A stretch of 5,977 bases of DNA from CAYZIC01 sp964478335 (GTDB lineage: Bacteria > Verrucomicrobiota > Kiritimatiellia > RFP12 > DVOR01): assembly GCA_964478335.1 (NCBI GenBank), contig CAYZIC010000089.1:1-5977 (forward strand). The letters run 5' to 3'. Positions within the stretch are counted from its first letter, which is position 1, and each line of letters opens with the position of its first letter. Shown piece after piece: positions 1 to 5,589 of this stretch. The position numbers were made by a program, and so were the translations under genes. Under the pieces are notes generated by a model that saw only the letters and a program-made list of their open reading frames with translations, searched no databases and was not told the DNA's origin.

Positions 1-68
1 ATCTCTTATTCCCACAACTATTTCAACTCATCCCATCCCCCGCGCCAAAATACACCGCAGCCGTGTCT
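1..68. other. Non-coding left edge, no feature seen
   Basis: A C-rich stretch with no open reading frame, promoter, RNA gene or dyad that I can support on either strand. It may be the tail of an intergenic region whose gene lies outside the window. The dyad array begins immediately after it. Confidence 0.5.
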
Positions 69-180
69 GAGAGTCACCTGACTCTCGCACCAACCTTAGC
101 TGACTCTTTCACCAAAGTCAGCTGACTCTTGCTCCAAAGTCAGCTGACCCTTAAATCGCCCCTCAGCTGACCCTCGAGAG
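69..180. repeat. Tandem dyad array, family A (AGCTGACTCT-type, 5 units)
   Basis: The word CTGACTCT or CTGACCCT starts at 78, 100, 122, 144 and 167, a period of 22, 22, 22 and 23 bp. Each unit is centred on a dyad: GAGAGTCA-cc-TGACTCTC at 69-86 (8-bp perfect arms), AGTCAGCTGACT at 116-127 (12-bp perfect palindrome), and decayed versions around 143/144 and 166/167. Unit 2 (centre 99/100) keeps only the inner bases. The dyad plus two-helical-turn spacing suits a row of dimeric protein binding sites, but the binder is unknown. Iterons of a replication origin are an alternative; no Rep gene is in the window. The array continues in register into family B. Confidence 0.85.
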
Positions 181-181
181 C

Positions 182-335
182 TTCCTTATATAAGGAACGC
201 ACCCTCCATTGTATAATGAAGTAGACCTTCCCTCTATAAGGAACGCCTCCTCTCTTATATAAGGAAGCAGATGCTCCCTATATAGGGAAGCCATCCTTCC
301 TTATATAGGGAAGCACACGCTCCCTCTATAAGGAA
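182..335. repeat. Tandem dyad array, family B (TTCCTTATATAAGGAA-type, 7 units)
   Basis: Seven 16-bp near-palindromes start at 182, 205, 228, 251, 274, 297 and 320, exactly 23 bp apart. Unit 1 (TTCCTTATATAAGGAA) is a perfect 16-bp palindrome. Unit 4 (274-289) contains the perfect 14-bp palindrome TCCCTATATAGGGA. Units 3, 5 and 6/7 have one or two arm mismatches, and unit 2 (205-220) is the most decayed. Between them lie 7-nt linkers of varying sequence, often starting GC or CG. The centres (189/190, 212/213 and so on to 327/328) continue the spacing of family A, whose last centre is 166/167. A 7-nt linker is far too short for a CRISPR spacer. The unit length is not a multiple of three, so a repeated protein is unlikely. 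Function unknown. Confidence 0.9.
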
Positions 336-372
336 GCGAGTCGGGGGCAAGGATCTTTAGAGACACCCCACA

Positions 373-396
373 GCAGTCTCTCGGGTGAGAGACTGC
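373..396. repeat. Perfect 10-bp hairpin with GGGT loop
   Basis: GCAGTCTCTC (373-382) pairs fully with GAGAGACTGC (387-396) across a four-base GGGT loop. A second small inverted repeat, AGGCG (397-401) with CGCCT (410-414), abuts it. Neither strand has a T run after the stem, so this is not a standard intrinsic terminator. Upstream AGAGAC (359-364) can compete for GTCTCT (376-381). Confidence 0.75.
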
Positions 397-505
397 AGGC
401 GAGCAAGCCCGCCTGAGAGGATTTGGGGGTTGGGAGGCTCGCTTCGCTCGCAGGACTGCCAGAGTATCTCCCGCAGAGGAGCAGAGAGCGCAGTTTGGCG
501 ATGAT

Positions 506-527
506 CAGCCGCGCCTGCGGCGCGCTG
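506..527. repeat. GC-rich hairpin, 9-bp stem with one bulge
   Basis: CGCGCC (510-515) pairs with GGCGCG (519-524) across a TGC triloop, and CAG (506-508) pairs with CTG (525-527), leaving C509 bulged. No T tract follows on either strand, so it is not a typical terminator. It is part of the hairpin cluster. Confidence 0.6.
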
Positions 528-549
528 GTAGCGTTCTTTGTATATCGAT

Positions 550-567
550 GCGTTTATTCTTAAACGC
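550..567. repeat. Perfect 7-bp hairpin with TTCT loop
   Basis: GCGTTTA (550-556) pairs with TAAACGC (561-567) across TTCT. It is AT-richer than its neighbours. No function is assigned. Confidence 0.6.
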
Positions 568-648
568 GTGCCCCTGAGCTTGCCCTCAGCCACTGCGCTC
601 GCACTGCGTAGGATTGCCAGAGAGATTGTATCACAAAGTGAAACGAGT

Positions 649-668
649 AAGCAAAGGAGCGTAGCGAC
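649..668. repeat. REP-like motif GGAGCGTAGCGAC, upstream copy
   Basis: GGAGCGTAGCGAC (656-668) is identical to 5943-5955 at the far end of the window. The longer word AAGCAAAGGAGCG (649-661) recurs with one base deleted at 831-842, followed by the related GATAG. The companion word GCGACCGAG occurs at 710-718, 725-733 and 5951-5959. This pattern suggests a short interspersed family present elsewhere in the genome. Confidence 0.6.
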
Positions 669-693
669 TGCAGTGGCGAGAGTGAGGCTTAGA

Positions 694-708
694 CAAGACG
701 AAGTCTTG
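694..708. repeat. 6-bp hairpin with GAA triloop
   Basis: CAAGAC (694-699) pairs perfectly with GTCTTG (703-708) across GAA. The same GAA triloop caps the hairpin at 762-778. It is directly followed by the first GCGACCGAG copy. Confidence 0.6.
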
Positions 709-761
709 AGCGACCGAGCCGTAGGCGACCGAGCGGTCAACTAGAACTATCAACTCGAACT

Positions 762-778
762 AGGAGGCGAAGCCTCCT
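762..778. repeat. Perfect 7-bp hairpin with GAA triloop
   Basis: AGGAGGC (762-768) pairs with GCCTCCT (772-778) across GAA. C-GAA-G closed triloops are known to be exceptionally stable in DNA. No T run follows the stem, so a terminator role is not supported. Confidence 0.65.
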
Positions 779-880
779 TGACCCCTGCCACTCCAACGCT
801 ACACGCACCGCGGAGCGGCCGTCTCTATAGAAGCAAGGAGCGATAGTGGATGAGCAACGACGCCGACACCTGATCCCCGG

Positions 881-1030
881 GTGAAGATAGTGCTATTGTA
901 CAGCAAAGTCGAGGCTCAGGCTGAGGCTAAGTTGCTCGCCGCTAGCGACCTTGCGATGGAGACGGTCTATGAGCGTCAGGGATTCTGGTGCTTAGAGATG
1001 CGCCGCTGCAATGAGCCACTAAGGCCGCTG
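881..1030. other. No confident gene; weak GTG-started frame
   Basis: An 80-codon plus-strand frame opens at GTG 881 and runs to 1123. It lacks a ribosome binding site, resembles no family I know, and its 3' half runs through the terminator-like structure and into the -35 box of the next promoter. The 5' part contains three GGCTNA hexamers in tandem (913-930). I treat it as non-coding, though a decayed gene fragment cannot be excluded. Confidence 0.4.
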
Positions 1031-1094
1031 GCCGACACCCAAAAGCCCATTTGCTGGCGCTTATTTCAGCAATTGGGCGCAAATCGGCATTTTT
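1031..1094 (+). terminator. Terminator-like two-part stem with T run
   Basis: The inner stem pairs 1045-1056 with 1067-1078: twelve positions with a single T-T mismatch, around a 10-nt loop. An outer helix pairs GCCGA (1031-1035) with TCGGC (1084-1088). ATTTTT follows directly (1089-1094). The T run lies on the plus-strand side, so it would stop transcription arriving from the repeat-rich region before the operon promoter. The internal loop between the two helices makes it less compact than a textbook terminator. Confidence 0.5.
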
Positions 1095-1119
1095 CTTGCC
1101 TCTCTCATTGCTTTACCAC

Positions 1120-1148
1120 TTGATTGTCTCTGTCGATTGCGCTATAAT
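1120..1148 (+). promoter_or_regulatory. Sigma70-type promoter of the marC operon
   Basis: TTGATT (1120-1125) and a perfect TATAAT (1143-1148) are separated by 17 bp, the optimal spacing. Transcription would begin near 1155, giving a leader of about 57 nt before the first start codon. It lies directly after the terminator-like structure and is the only strong promoter I see for the six genes. The leader carries a short dyad, CGTGTCATGACGTG-like, at 1174-1187, a possible operator. Confidence 0.75.
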
Positions 1149-1194
1149 ATGGGATCGTTGTAAGGAATGCTGTCGTGTCATGACGTGAATTTTT

Positions 1195-1205
1195 AGGAGT
1201 AGGAG
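1195..1205 (+). promoter_or_regulatory. Doubled ribosome binding site of marC-family gene
   Basis: AGGAGTAGGAG contains two AGGAG cores, at 1195-1199 and 1201-1205. The second ends six bases before the ATG at 1212, ideal spacing. It fixes that start codon and implies strong initiation. Confidence 0.75.
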
Positions 1206-1211
1206 CATCAA

Positions 1212-1889
1212 ATGGGTGATCTATTGCAGTTCGGTTGGGAAAACTTTGTTAGGTTATTCTTCCTCTATGTGCCCTTTTTTGTCTTGAATTACTTTTTGAG
1301 TATCACGGAGGGGGCGTCGTCTGAGGAAAAACGCAGTGCCGCCAAACGCATTACCTTGACGATCTTGATTGTCTGCACGGTAATCTATTGTTTTGGTAGT
1401 CAGCTGTTGACGATCTTTAGCTTGGAGATTGATGGCTTTAGGATCGGTGCGGGGATACTGTTGCTCTTTACGGGCTTGGAGTTGGCGCTTAAGAATGATA
1501 TTGTAACGGCCCCTAAGGCGCACAATATCTCGGATATCATTGTGGTGCCGATGTCGATCCCGACGATTATGGGGCCATCGTGTGTCTCGGCAATCATTTT
1601 GCTTGGCGCAGAACAGATGCATACGGAGCACTTCTCGCTTTTGCGGATGCTGGCGGGGTATGCTGGGATGATGCTGGCGAGCTTGGTGATGGGGACGATC
1701 CTTTTCTTTGCAGAAAAGTTGGAACAGATTTTTGGTAAGCGGATTATCCGTATCTTTTCGAAGCTGTCTGGGTTGATTTTGACAACGATAGCATCGCAGA
1801 TGATTATCGGTGGCATTTGTGCCTATTTGGACAAAAGTGCGGTCGGTAAGGCGATTTTAGAGGCTTTAAGTAAACAAGTAGGAGCATAG
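1212..1889 (+). CDS. MarC-family (UPF0056) integral membrane protein
   Basis: A 225-residue inner-membrane protein of the MarC/UPF0056 family, close to the family's usual length of about 200-220. Roughly six hydrophobic segments are visible: 12-32, 47-69, 75-93, 107-132, 143-168 and 183-205. Family hallmarks are the FRIGAGILLL stretch (76-85) and VVPMSIPTIMGP (111-122), matching the family pattern of FRIAGGIL and a VPLAIP-xxGP loop. The start is supported by the AGGAG pair upstream. Some members were once linked to multiple antibiotic resistance, a link later withdrawn, and others are described as putative amino-acid transporters, so the substrate here is unknown. It is first in the operon, 5 bp ahead of the peptidase gene. 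Its plus strand is notably rich in G over C. Confidence 0.85.
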   Translation: MGDLLQFGWENFVRLFFLYVPFFVLNYFLSITEGASSEEKRSAAKRITLTILIVCTVIYCFGSQLLTIFSLEIDGFRIGAGILLLFTGLELALKNDIVTAPKAHNISDIIVVPMSIPTIMGPSCVSAIILLGAEQMHTEHFSLLRMLAGYAGMMLASLVMGTILFFAEKLEQIFGKRIIRIFSKLSGLILTTIASQMIIGGICAYLDKSAVGKAILEALSKQVGA

Positions 1890-1894
1890 GAATT

Positions 1895-2983
1895 ATGTTT
1901 GATCAGCGGTCTTTAGATTTTTTGGACGCATTGATGGCGACGCATTCGCCCTCTGGGTTTGAGTTGGCCAGTCAGCGTGTGATTGCGGACTATTTGAGTG
2001 AGGCTGGCCTCGCATCTGAGTGGGATGTGCATGGTAATTTGCATACGGCTCTGGAAGTGGGTGCCAAGCGCACCTGTGTGATTGATGCGCACTGCGACGA
2101 GATTGGTTTTTTGGTCAATGCGGTCGATAGCAATGGGCGCGTTTCGGTCATTGCCAATGGCGGCGTGACGCCGCAGACTGTCCTTGGAGAACGCATTGAA
2201 ATCTTGGGTAAGGCAGGGATCGTCAATGGTGTCTTTGGTGTGCGCCCTCCCCATTTGATGTCGGCAGATGACAAGGATAAGCTTGCGCCCAAGGCAATGA
2301 ATCAAATTTGGGTCGATATTGGCGCATCAAGCCGTGAGGAAGCACTCGAAGTCATCGAGATCGGTTCGCCTGCGGTGATCGCGAGTCCGTTGCGTAAGCT
2401 CGTGGGTTCACGCATCTCTTGCCGTGGGCTCGATGATAAGATCGGGGCCTTTATCGCGGCTGAGGTGATGCGGCGCTTGGTGGATAAGCATCCTGGCGTG
2501 AATGTGCACTTTGTCGGGAGCGTGCAGGAGGAGCTCGGTTTGATCGGCGGAGCAAATGCCGCTCAGGCGCTCCAACCGGACATGGGCATCTGCCTCGATG
2601 TGGGCTTCGCAACCGATTTAGATGCGGCTGATCAACGCGTGATGGGCGATATCAAGCTCGGCGCGGGCCCGATTTTGGGTGTTGGGCCGCTCTACAATCA
2701 GGCGCTTGCCAACCACCTCAAGGCGATGGCCAATGTGCTCGACATCTCCTTGCAACCGCAAGTGCGCGCCCGTGCTGCGGGTAACAATGCCTACTCGCTG
2801 CGTATGCAGGGTGGGGCTGCGGTGGCGTTGATCTCCATTCCGTTGCGCTATATGCACAGCCCAGTCGAGGTCGTCGATCTCAAGGATGTTGAGGCCATTG
2901 TTGACCTCTTGACGCTCGCTTTGCACCAAATGAATGATACTTTAGAATTGCGCCCGGCCCAACCTGTGGCTGCGCGCGTGTAG
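1895..2983 (+). CDS. M42-family metallo-aminopeptidase
   Basis: A 362-residue cytoplasmic dinuclear-metal aminopeptidase of the M42 family (PepA/FrvX/TET type), full length. Members trim N-terminal residues from short peptides, often as large tetrahedral oligomers. All active-site positions can be seen: H66 and D68 in AHCDEIG, the bridging Asp in GLDDKIG (D180/D181), the EE pair E212 (general base) and E213 (ligand) in QEELG, D235 in CLDVG, and H321 in YMHSPVE. A protease-associated-like domain is expected between about 70 and 160. The usual GTDA motif before the last ligand reads AGNNA (295-299). AGGAG at 1880-1884, inside the preceding gene, and TAGGAA at 1887-1892 serve as ribosome binding site. 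Substrate preference (Glu/Asp or broad) cannot be read from the sequence. Confidence 0.93.
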   Translation: MFDQRSLDFLDALMATHSPSGFELASQRVIADYLSEAGLASEWDVHGNLHTALEVGAKRTCVIDAHCDEIGFLVNAVDSNGRVSVIANGGVTPQTVLGERIEILGKAGIVNGVFGVRPPHLMSADDKDKLAPKAMNQIWVDIGASSREEALEVIEIGSPAVIASPLRKLVGSRISCRGLDDKIGAFIAAEVMRRLVDKHPGVNVHFVGSVQEELGLIGGANAAQALQPDMGICLDVGFATDLDAADQRVMGDIKLGAGPILGVGPLYNQALANHLKAMANVLDISLQPQVRARAAGNNAYSLRMQGGAAVALISIPLRYMHSPVEVVDLKDVEAIVDLLTLALHQMNDTLELRPAQPVAARV

Positions 2984-3003
2984 ATAAGAAAGGACCCCTA
3001 GAT

Positions 3004-3876
3004 ATGACAACACAACTTCCCGATTTATTGAGAGATCCCCGTGCACAATTGGCCATTAAGGCAGCGCTTAAAGAGGACATCGGCTCAGGTGATGCGACGA
3101 GCTTGTCTTTGGTTGGCGAAAATAGCATGGCTGTGGGCGAAATCCAAGCGCGCCAAGATTGCTGCGTGGCTGGTGTCGGTGTCGTCAAGTTTGCCATGCG
3201 TGCGCTCGACCCAACGATTTCATTTGAGGTGCTCATCCCCAATGGCTCCATGGCTAAAAAGGGCGACGTGATTGCGACCTTTACTGGCCGCGCTCGGGCG
3301 ATTTTGGGTGCAGAGCGCGTCGCGCTCAACTTTATGCAGCGCATGTGCGGCACCGCAACCTTGACTCGTCGCTTCACAGAAGCTGTCAAGCCCTATGATT
3401 GCTTGATTCTCGATACGCGCAAGACGACACCCTGCTTGCGTGTCTTTGAAAAGTTCGCCGTGCTCTGCGGCGGTGGCACGAATCACCGCTTTGGCCTCTA
3501 TGACCGTGTCTTGATGAAAGACAACCACCGCAAGCTGTGGGCTGGCGGCGATCCTGACCGTTTGGACTTGGCTGTTGAGGCTTCGCGCAAGGCATTCCCC
3601 TTGCTCAAGGTCGAGGTGGAAGTCGAGACGATCGAGGAGCTCAAATCTGCCCTGCGCGCTAAGCCAGAATGGATCATGCTCGACAATATGTCTTGCGAGA
3701 TGATGCGTGAATGCGTCGCCATAACCAATGGTGTCTCCAAGCTCGAAGCCTCTGGTGGCATCACCCTCGATACCGTGCACGAAGTCGCTGCAACGGGTGT
3801 CGATGCAATCAGTGTCGGGGCATTGACCCACTCTGCGCCAGCCATTGACTTGGCCCTTGAGTGGAGCGTGCACTAA
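3004..3876 (+). CDS. nadC: Nicotinate-nucleotide pyrophosphorylase (carboxylating)
   Basis: A 290-residue quinolinate phosphoribosyltransferase. It joins quinolinate to PRPP, giving nicotinate mononucleotide, CO2 and pyrophosphate in de novo NAD synthesis. Motifs in order: EDIGSGDAT (24-32), ERVALNFMQRMCGTAT (104-119, with the quinolinate-binding Arg105), DTRKTTPCLR (137-146, R139 and K140), GGGTNHRFGLYD (156-167, H161 and R162), MKDNH (171-175, K172), EVEVE (204-208), MLDNM (225-229), EASGGI (248-253) and SVGALTHS (270-277). Length is typical. C144 stands where the family almost always has glycine (TTPGLR). AAAGGA at 2989-2994, nine bases before the ATG, supports the start. The gene lies 20 bp after the peptidase gene and overlaps coaX by one base. 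No nadA or nadB is in the window. Confidence 0.97.
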   Translation: MTTQLPDLLRDPRAQLAIKAALKEDIGSGDATSLSLVGENSMAVGEIQARQDCCVAGVGVVKFAMRALDPTISFEVLIPNGSMAKKGDVIATFTGRARAILGAERVALNFMQRMCGTATLTRRFTEAVKPYDCLILDTRKTTPCLRVFEKFAVLCGGGTNHRFGLYDRVLMKDNHRKLWAGGDPDRLDLAVEASRKAFPLLKVEVEVETIEELKSALRAKPEWIMLDNMSCEMMRECVAITNGVSKLEASGGITLDTVHEVAATGVDAISVGALTHSAPAIDLALEWSVH

Positions 3877-4634
3877 TGAGACTGGTGGTAATCGACGTCG
3901 GTAATACCTCTACGACGATTGCCCTCTATGACGATGGTGTGGTTTCGAGAGTGACCCCAGTCAAAGGCGGTATCCGCGACCAGTATGACCGCTGCCGAGA
4001 CCTCCTCGGCGAGATCGCCTCAGAAACCGTAGAGGGTGTTTCGATCGCATCGGTCGTCCCTGCGGTCAATGACGACTGGACTCGCCTCGTCCACCAAGCC
4101 CTTGGCTGCTTACCACGCTTTGTCTCCTGCAAGAGCCCGCTCAATTTTACCATCGACTACCCCAAACCCCACCGCATCGGCGCAGATCGCTTGGCCGATG
4201 CCGCTGGTGGTATCAAGCGATATGGTGCGCCTTTGATCGTGGTTGACTTTGGCACTGCGCTTAACTTTGAGGTGATCGATGACAGCCCCGCCTACATCGG
4301 CGGCGTCTTGGCACCAGGCTTGCCCCTGATGACCTCCTACCTCCACGAAAAGACCGCCCTCTTGCCCATGGTCAAGCTCCCCTGCCCACCACCGACAACC
4401 ATCGGTAAAAGCACCGAACAAGCCATCGAGATTGGCGCGCTTATTGGTTATCGCGGCATTGTGCGCGAAATTGTCTCTCACCTCCAACAAAACTTTGACC
4501 GCCTCGCGCGCGTCGTCGCCACGGGGGGCTTTGCCCACTGGGTGCTGGCCGATGCACAAATGGACTGCGTCTTAGATCCAGATCTAACCCTCTTTGGCTT
4601 AGGTGTGATCTTTGAGCAAGGCGGCTCTGATTAA
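3876..4634 (+). CDS. coaX: Type III pantothenate kinase
   Basis: A 252-residue ASKHA-fold kinase that phosphorylates pantothenate to 4'-phosphopantothenate, the first step of CoA synthesis. CoaX enzymes need a monovalent cation and are not feedback-inhibited by CoA. Visible motifs: phosphate-1 DVGNT (7-11), SVVP (59-62), GADR with the catalytic Asp (102-105), phosphate-2 region VVDFGTALNFEV (122-133), GGVLAPGL (142-149), IGKSTEQAIEIGALIGYRG (176-194), ATGG (215-218) and DPDLTLFGLG (234-243). The usual GTATT-D reads GTALN-E here. The frame is open from a GTG at 3861. I choose ATG 3876 because DVGNT then begins at residue 7 and GGAG (3863-3866) is nine bases upstream. The TAATG junction with nadC implies translational coupling. 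Confidence 0.95.
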   Translation: MRLVVIDVGNTSTTIALYDDGVVSRVTPVKGGIRDQYDRCRDLLGEIASETVEGVSIASVVPAVNDDWTRLVHQALGCLPRFVSCKSPLNFTIDYPKPHRIGADRLADAAGGIKRYGAPLIVVDFGTALNFEVIDDSPAYIGGVLAPGLPLMTSYLHEKTALLPMVKLPCPPPTTIGKSTEQAIEIGALIGYRGIVREIVSHLQQNFDRLARVVATGGFAHWVLADAQMDCVLDPDLTLFGLGVIFEQGGSD

Positions 4635-4656
4635 CGACGAAAGACCCCACCTACCT

Positions 4657-5589
4657 ATGACTTCATACTTGACCATCCTCCAAGGCATCAGCCAGAGCCT
4701 CTTTGTCCTCCTGCTCATCCTCTTCTATCTTGACATCAAGCAGATTGGCCAAGGTAGAGCCTTTGTCGGCGCAATTGTCGCAATTGGTGAACGCATGACC
4801 CGCTGGATACAAAGCGCACTCCCCCTGCCCAAGCGCACCCTCCTCGCTCTGTTGCTTTGCGTTACAGTCGTACTCTATGGCGCAGCGATCTATAAACAAG
4901 GCTGGGGATTTTTGGCCTACGATGGCGTGGTGCAAGACTTTGATCCCAACAGGCTCAACCCATTGTCCTGGATCGCGATTGGGGTAGGGCAACTGCTGCT
5001 CTACTGGCTCTCTCTTTGCCTAACCACAGTCACCTACAGACTCTGGGCTGGTAAACGCAACCAGTATGGTTTTGTGAGCGACGTGGTCGACTTGCTGCCA
5101 TTAGGACTCGTACCCAAAAGCTGGCCAATTGCCCTGCAGTACTGCGTCGTCCTGGTCGCAATGAGTGCGGTCATGGTGGTGGGCCACCTCGTGTCCAAAG
5201 GAGAAGCATTGTCTCCAGTCTTACTCCTGACACTACAAACCATTCAAGAGGGATCCGTAGGCAGTGAGTTTATGAGCTGGCCATTTATCGCCAAGTCCCT
5301 CCTCATGGCCGCCACAGCCATTGGTGGCACCTTTGCCAGACTCTCTGCATGGCTATTTTGGGCGATCATTATCTCGATCCTTTCCACCTTTACCCGTAAT
5401 CAAATGATGGCACTCTTTGCCAACGATGCGATTCGTACCCTGCAAGGGCCGATCCCAGAGATCGCTATTGGTCCCTTTAGAGTTGGATCGATCTTAGCCT
5501 ACTTTGCCCTTACTCTAATCTCAAGTATCACCATGTTCGTGGTACTCTTTGCCGCTGGAATGTTGAATGGCCTGGTTACAACCTTATAA
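4657..5589 (+). CDS. Multi-pass membrane protein, YggT-like C-terminal part
   Basis: A 310-residue hydrophobic protein with about seven or eight membrane segments (near 8-28, 60-80, 103-125, 160-180, 184-197, 208-228, 229-247, 274-302). I do not recognise the full-length family. The C-terminal stretch resembles the YggT pattern: WAIIISILSTF (235-245), DAIRTLQGPIPEI (257-269), then GPFRVGSILAYF (272-283), matching the family's aromatic-Ser turn, a Pro-Ile-Pro element and a closing hydrophobic helix. YggT proteins are usually about 80-190 residues, so this would be an enlarged relative. The next gene is DUF167 (YggU), a common neighbour of yggT, which supports the guess. ATG 4657 is preceded by weak GAAAG. 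An in-frame TTG at 4612 with AGGTG six bases upstream would add 15 residues and overlap coaX by 23 bp. Confidence 0.6.
   Translation: MTSYLTILQGISQSLFVLLLILFYLDIKQIGQGRAFVGAIVAIGERMTRWIQSALPLPKRTLLALLLCVTVVLYGAAIYKQGWGFLAYDGVVQDFDPNRLNPLSWIAIGVGQLLLYWLSLCLTTVTYRLWAGKRNQYGFVSDVVDLLPLGLVPKSWPIALQYCVVLVAMSAVMVVGHLVSKGEALSPVLLLTLQTIQEGSVGSEFMSWPFIAKSLLMAATAIGGTFARLSAWLFWAIIISILSTFTRNQMMALFANDAIRTLQGPIPEIAIGPFRVGSILAYFALTLISSITMFVVLFAAGMLNGLVTTL

Larger units (their letters stand above)
452..622. repeat. Direct repeat pair AGGAYTGCCAGAG
   Basis: AGGACTGCCAGAG at 452-464 recurs as AGGATTGCCAGAG at 610-622, one mismatch in 13 bases, 158 bp apart. Both copies are preceded by GCTCGC-containing sequence, which hints at a longer decayed duplication within the block. 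Confidence 0.55.
341..880. other. Gene-free, hairpin- and repeat-rich block
   Basis: About 540 bp with no credible gene. Open frames exist (357-740 on the minus strand, 538-744 on the plus strand), but they overlap each other, have no ribosome binding site that I can see, and their translations are low-complexity products of the repeats. The block holds at least five strong inverted repeats, a near-perfect 13-bp direct repeat pair (452-464, 610-622), and several copies of GCGACCGAG and GGAGCG-TAG words. It could be a cluster of REP-like elements, a structured non-coding RNA, or both. I recognise no known RNA family and no tRNA. Confidence 0.55.

Noticed and set aside
212..217. TATAAT inside array unit 2 as a promoter -10 box
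   Set aside because: No acceptable -35 box at 15-19 bp upstream; the match is explained by the TATA centre of the array unit.
205..222. dif-like recombination site
   Set aside because: Considered because of the skew change and the ATTGTATAATG sequence, but the arms do not match the XerCD consensus and the position fits a decayed array unit.
182..335. CRISPR array
   Set aside because: The regular repeats are separated by 7-nt linkers, far shorter than CRISPR spacers, the repeats vary between units, and no cas gene is present.
357..740. 127-codon minus-strand open frame in the hairpin block
   Set aside because: No ribosome binding site, low-complexity translation produced by repeats, overlaps all the strong hairpins and an opposite-strand frame; no family resemblance.
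538..744. 68-codon plus-strand open frame
   Set aside because: Arises from the same repeat tract, no ribosome binding site, no recognisable motif.
881..1123. 80-codon plus-strand frame starting with GTG
   Set aside because: No Shine-Dalgarno sequence; runs through the terminator-like stem and the -35 box of the operon promoter; no family match. Kept only as a low-confidence note.
1167..1196. Nine-codon upstream frame in the operon leader
   Set aside because: AAGGA abuts its ATG with no spacing, so initiation is unlikely; probably chance.
2880..3389. 169-codon minus-strand frame across the peptidase/nadC junction
   Set aside because: Shadow of two well-supported plus-strand genes; no ribosome binding site or family match.
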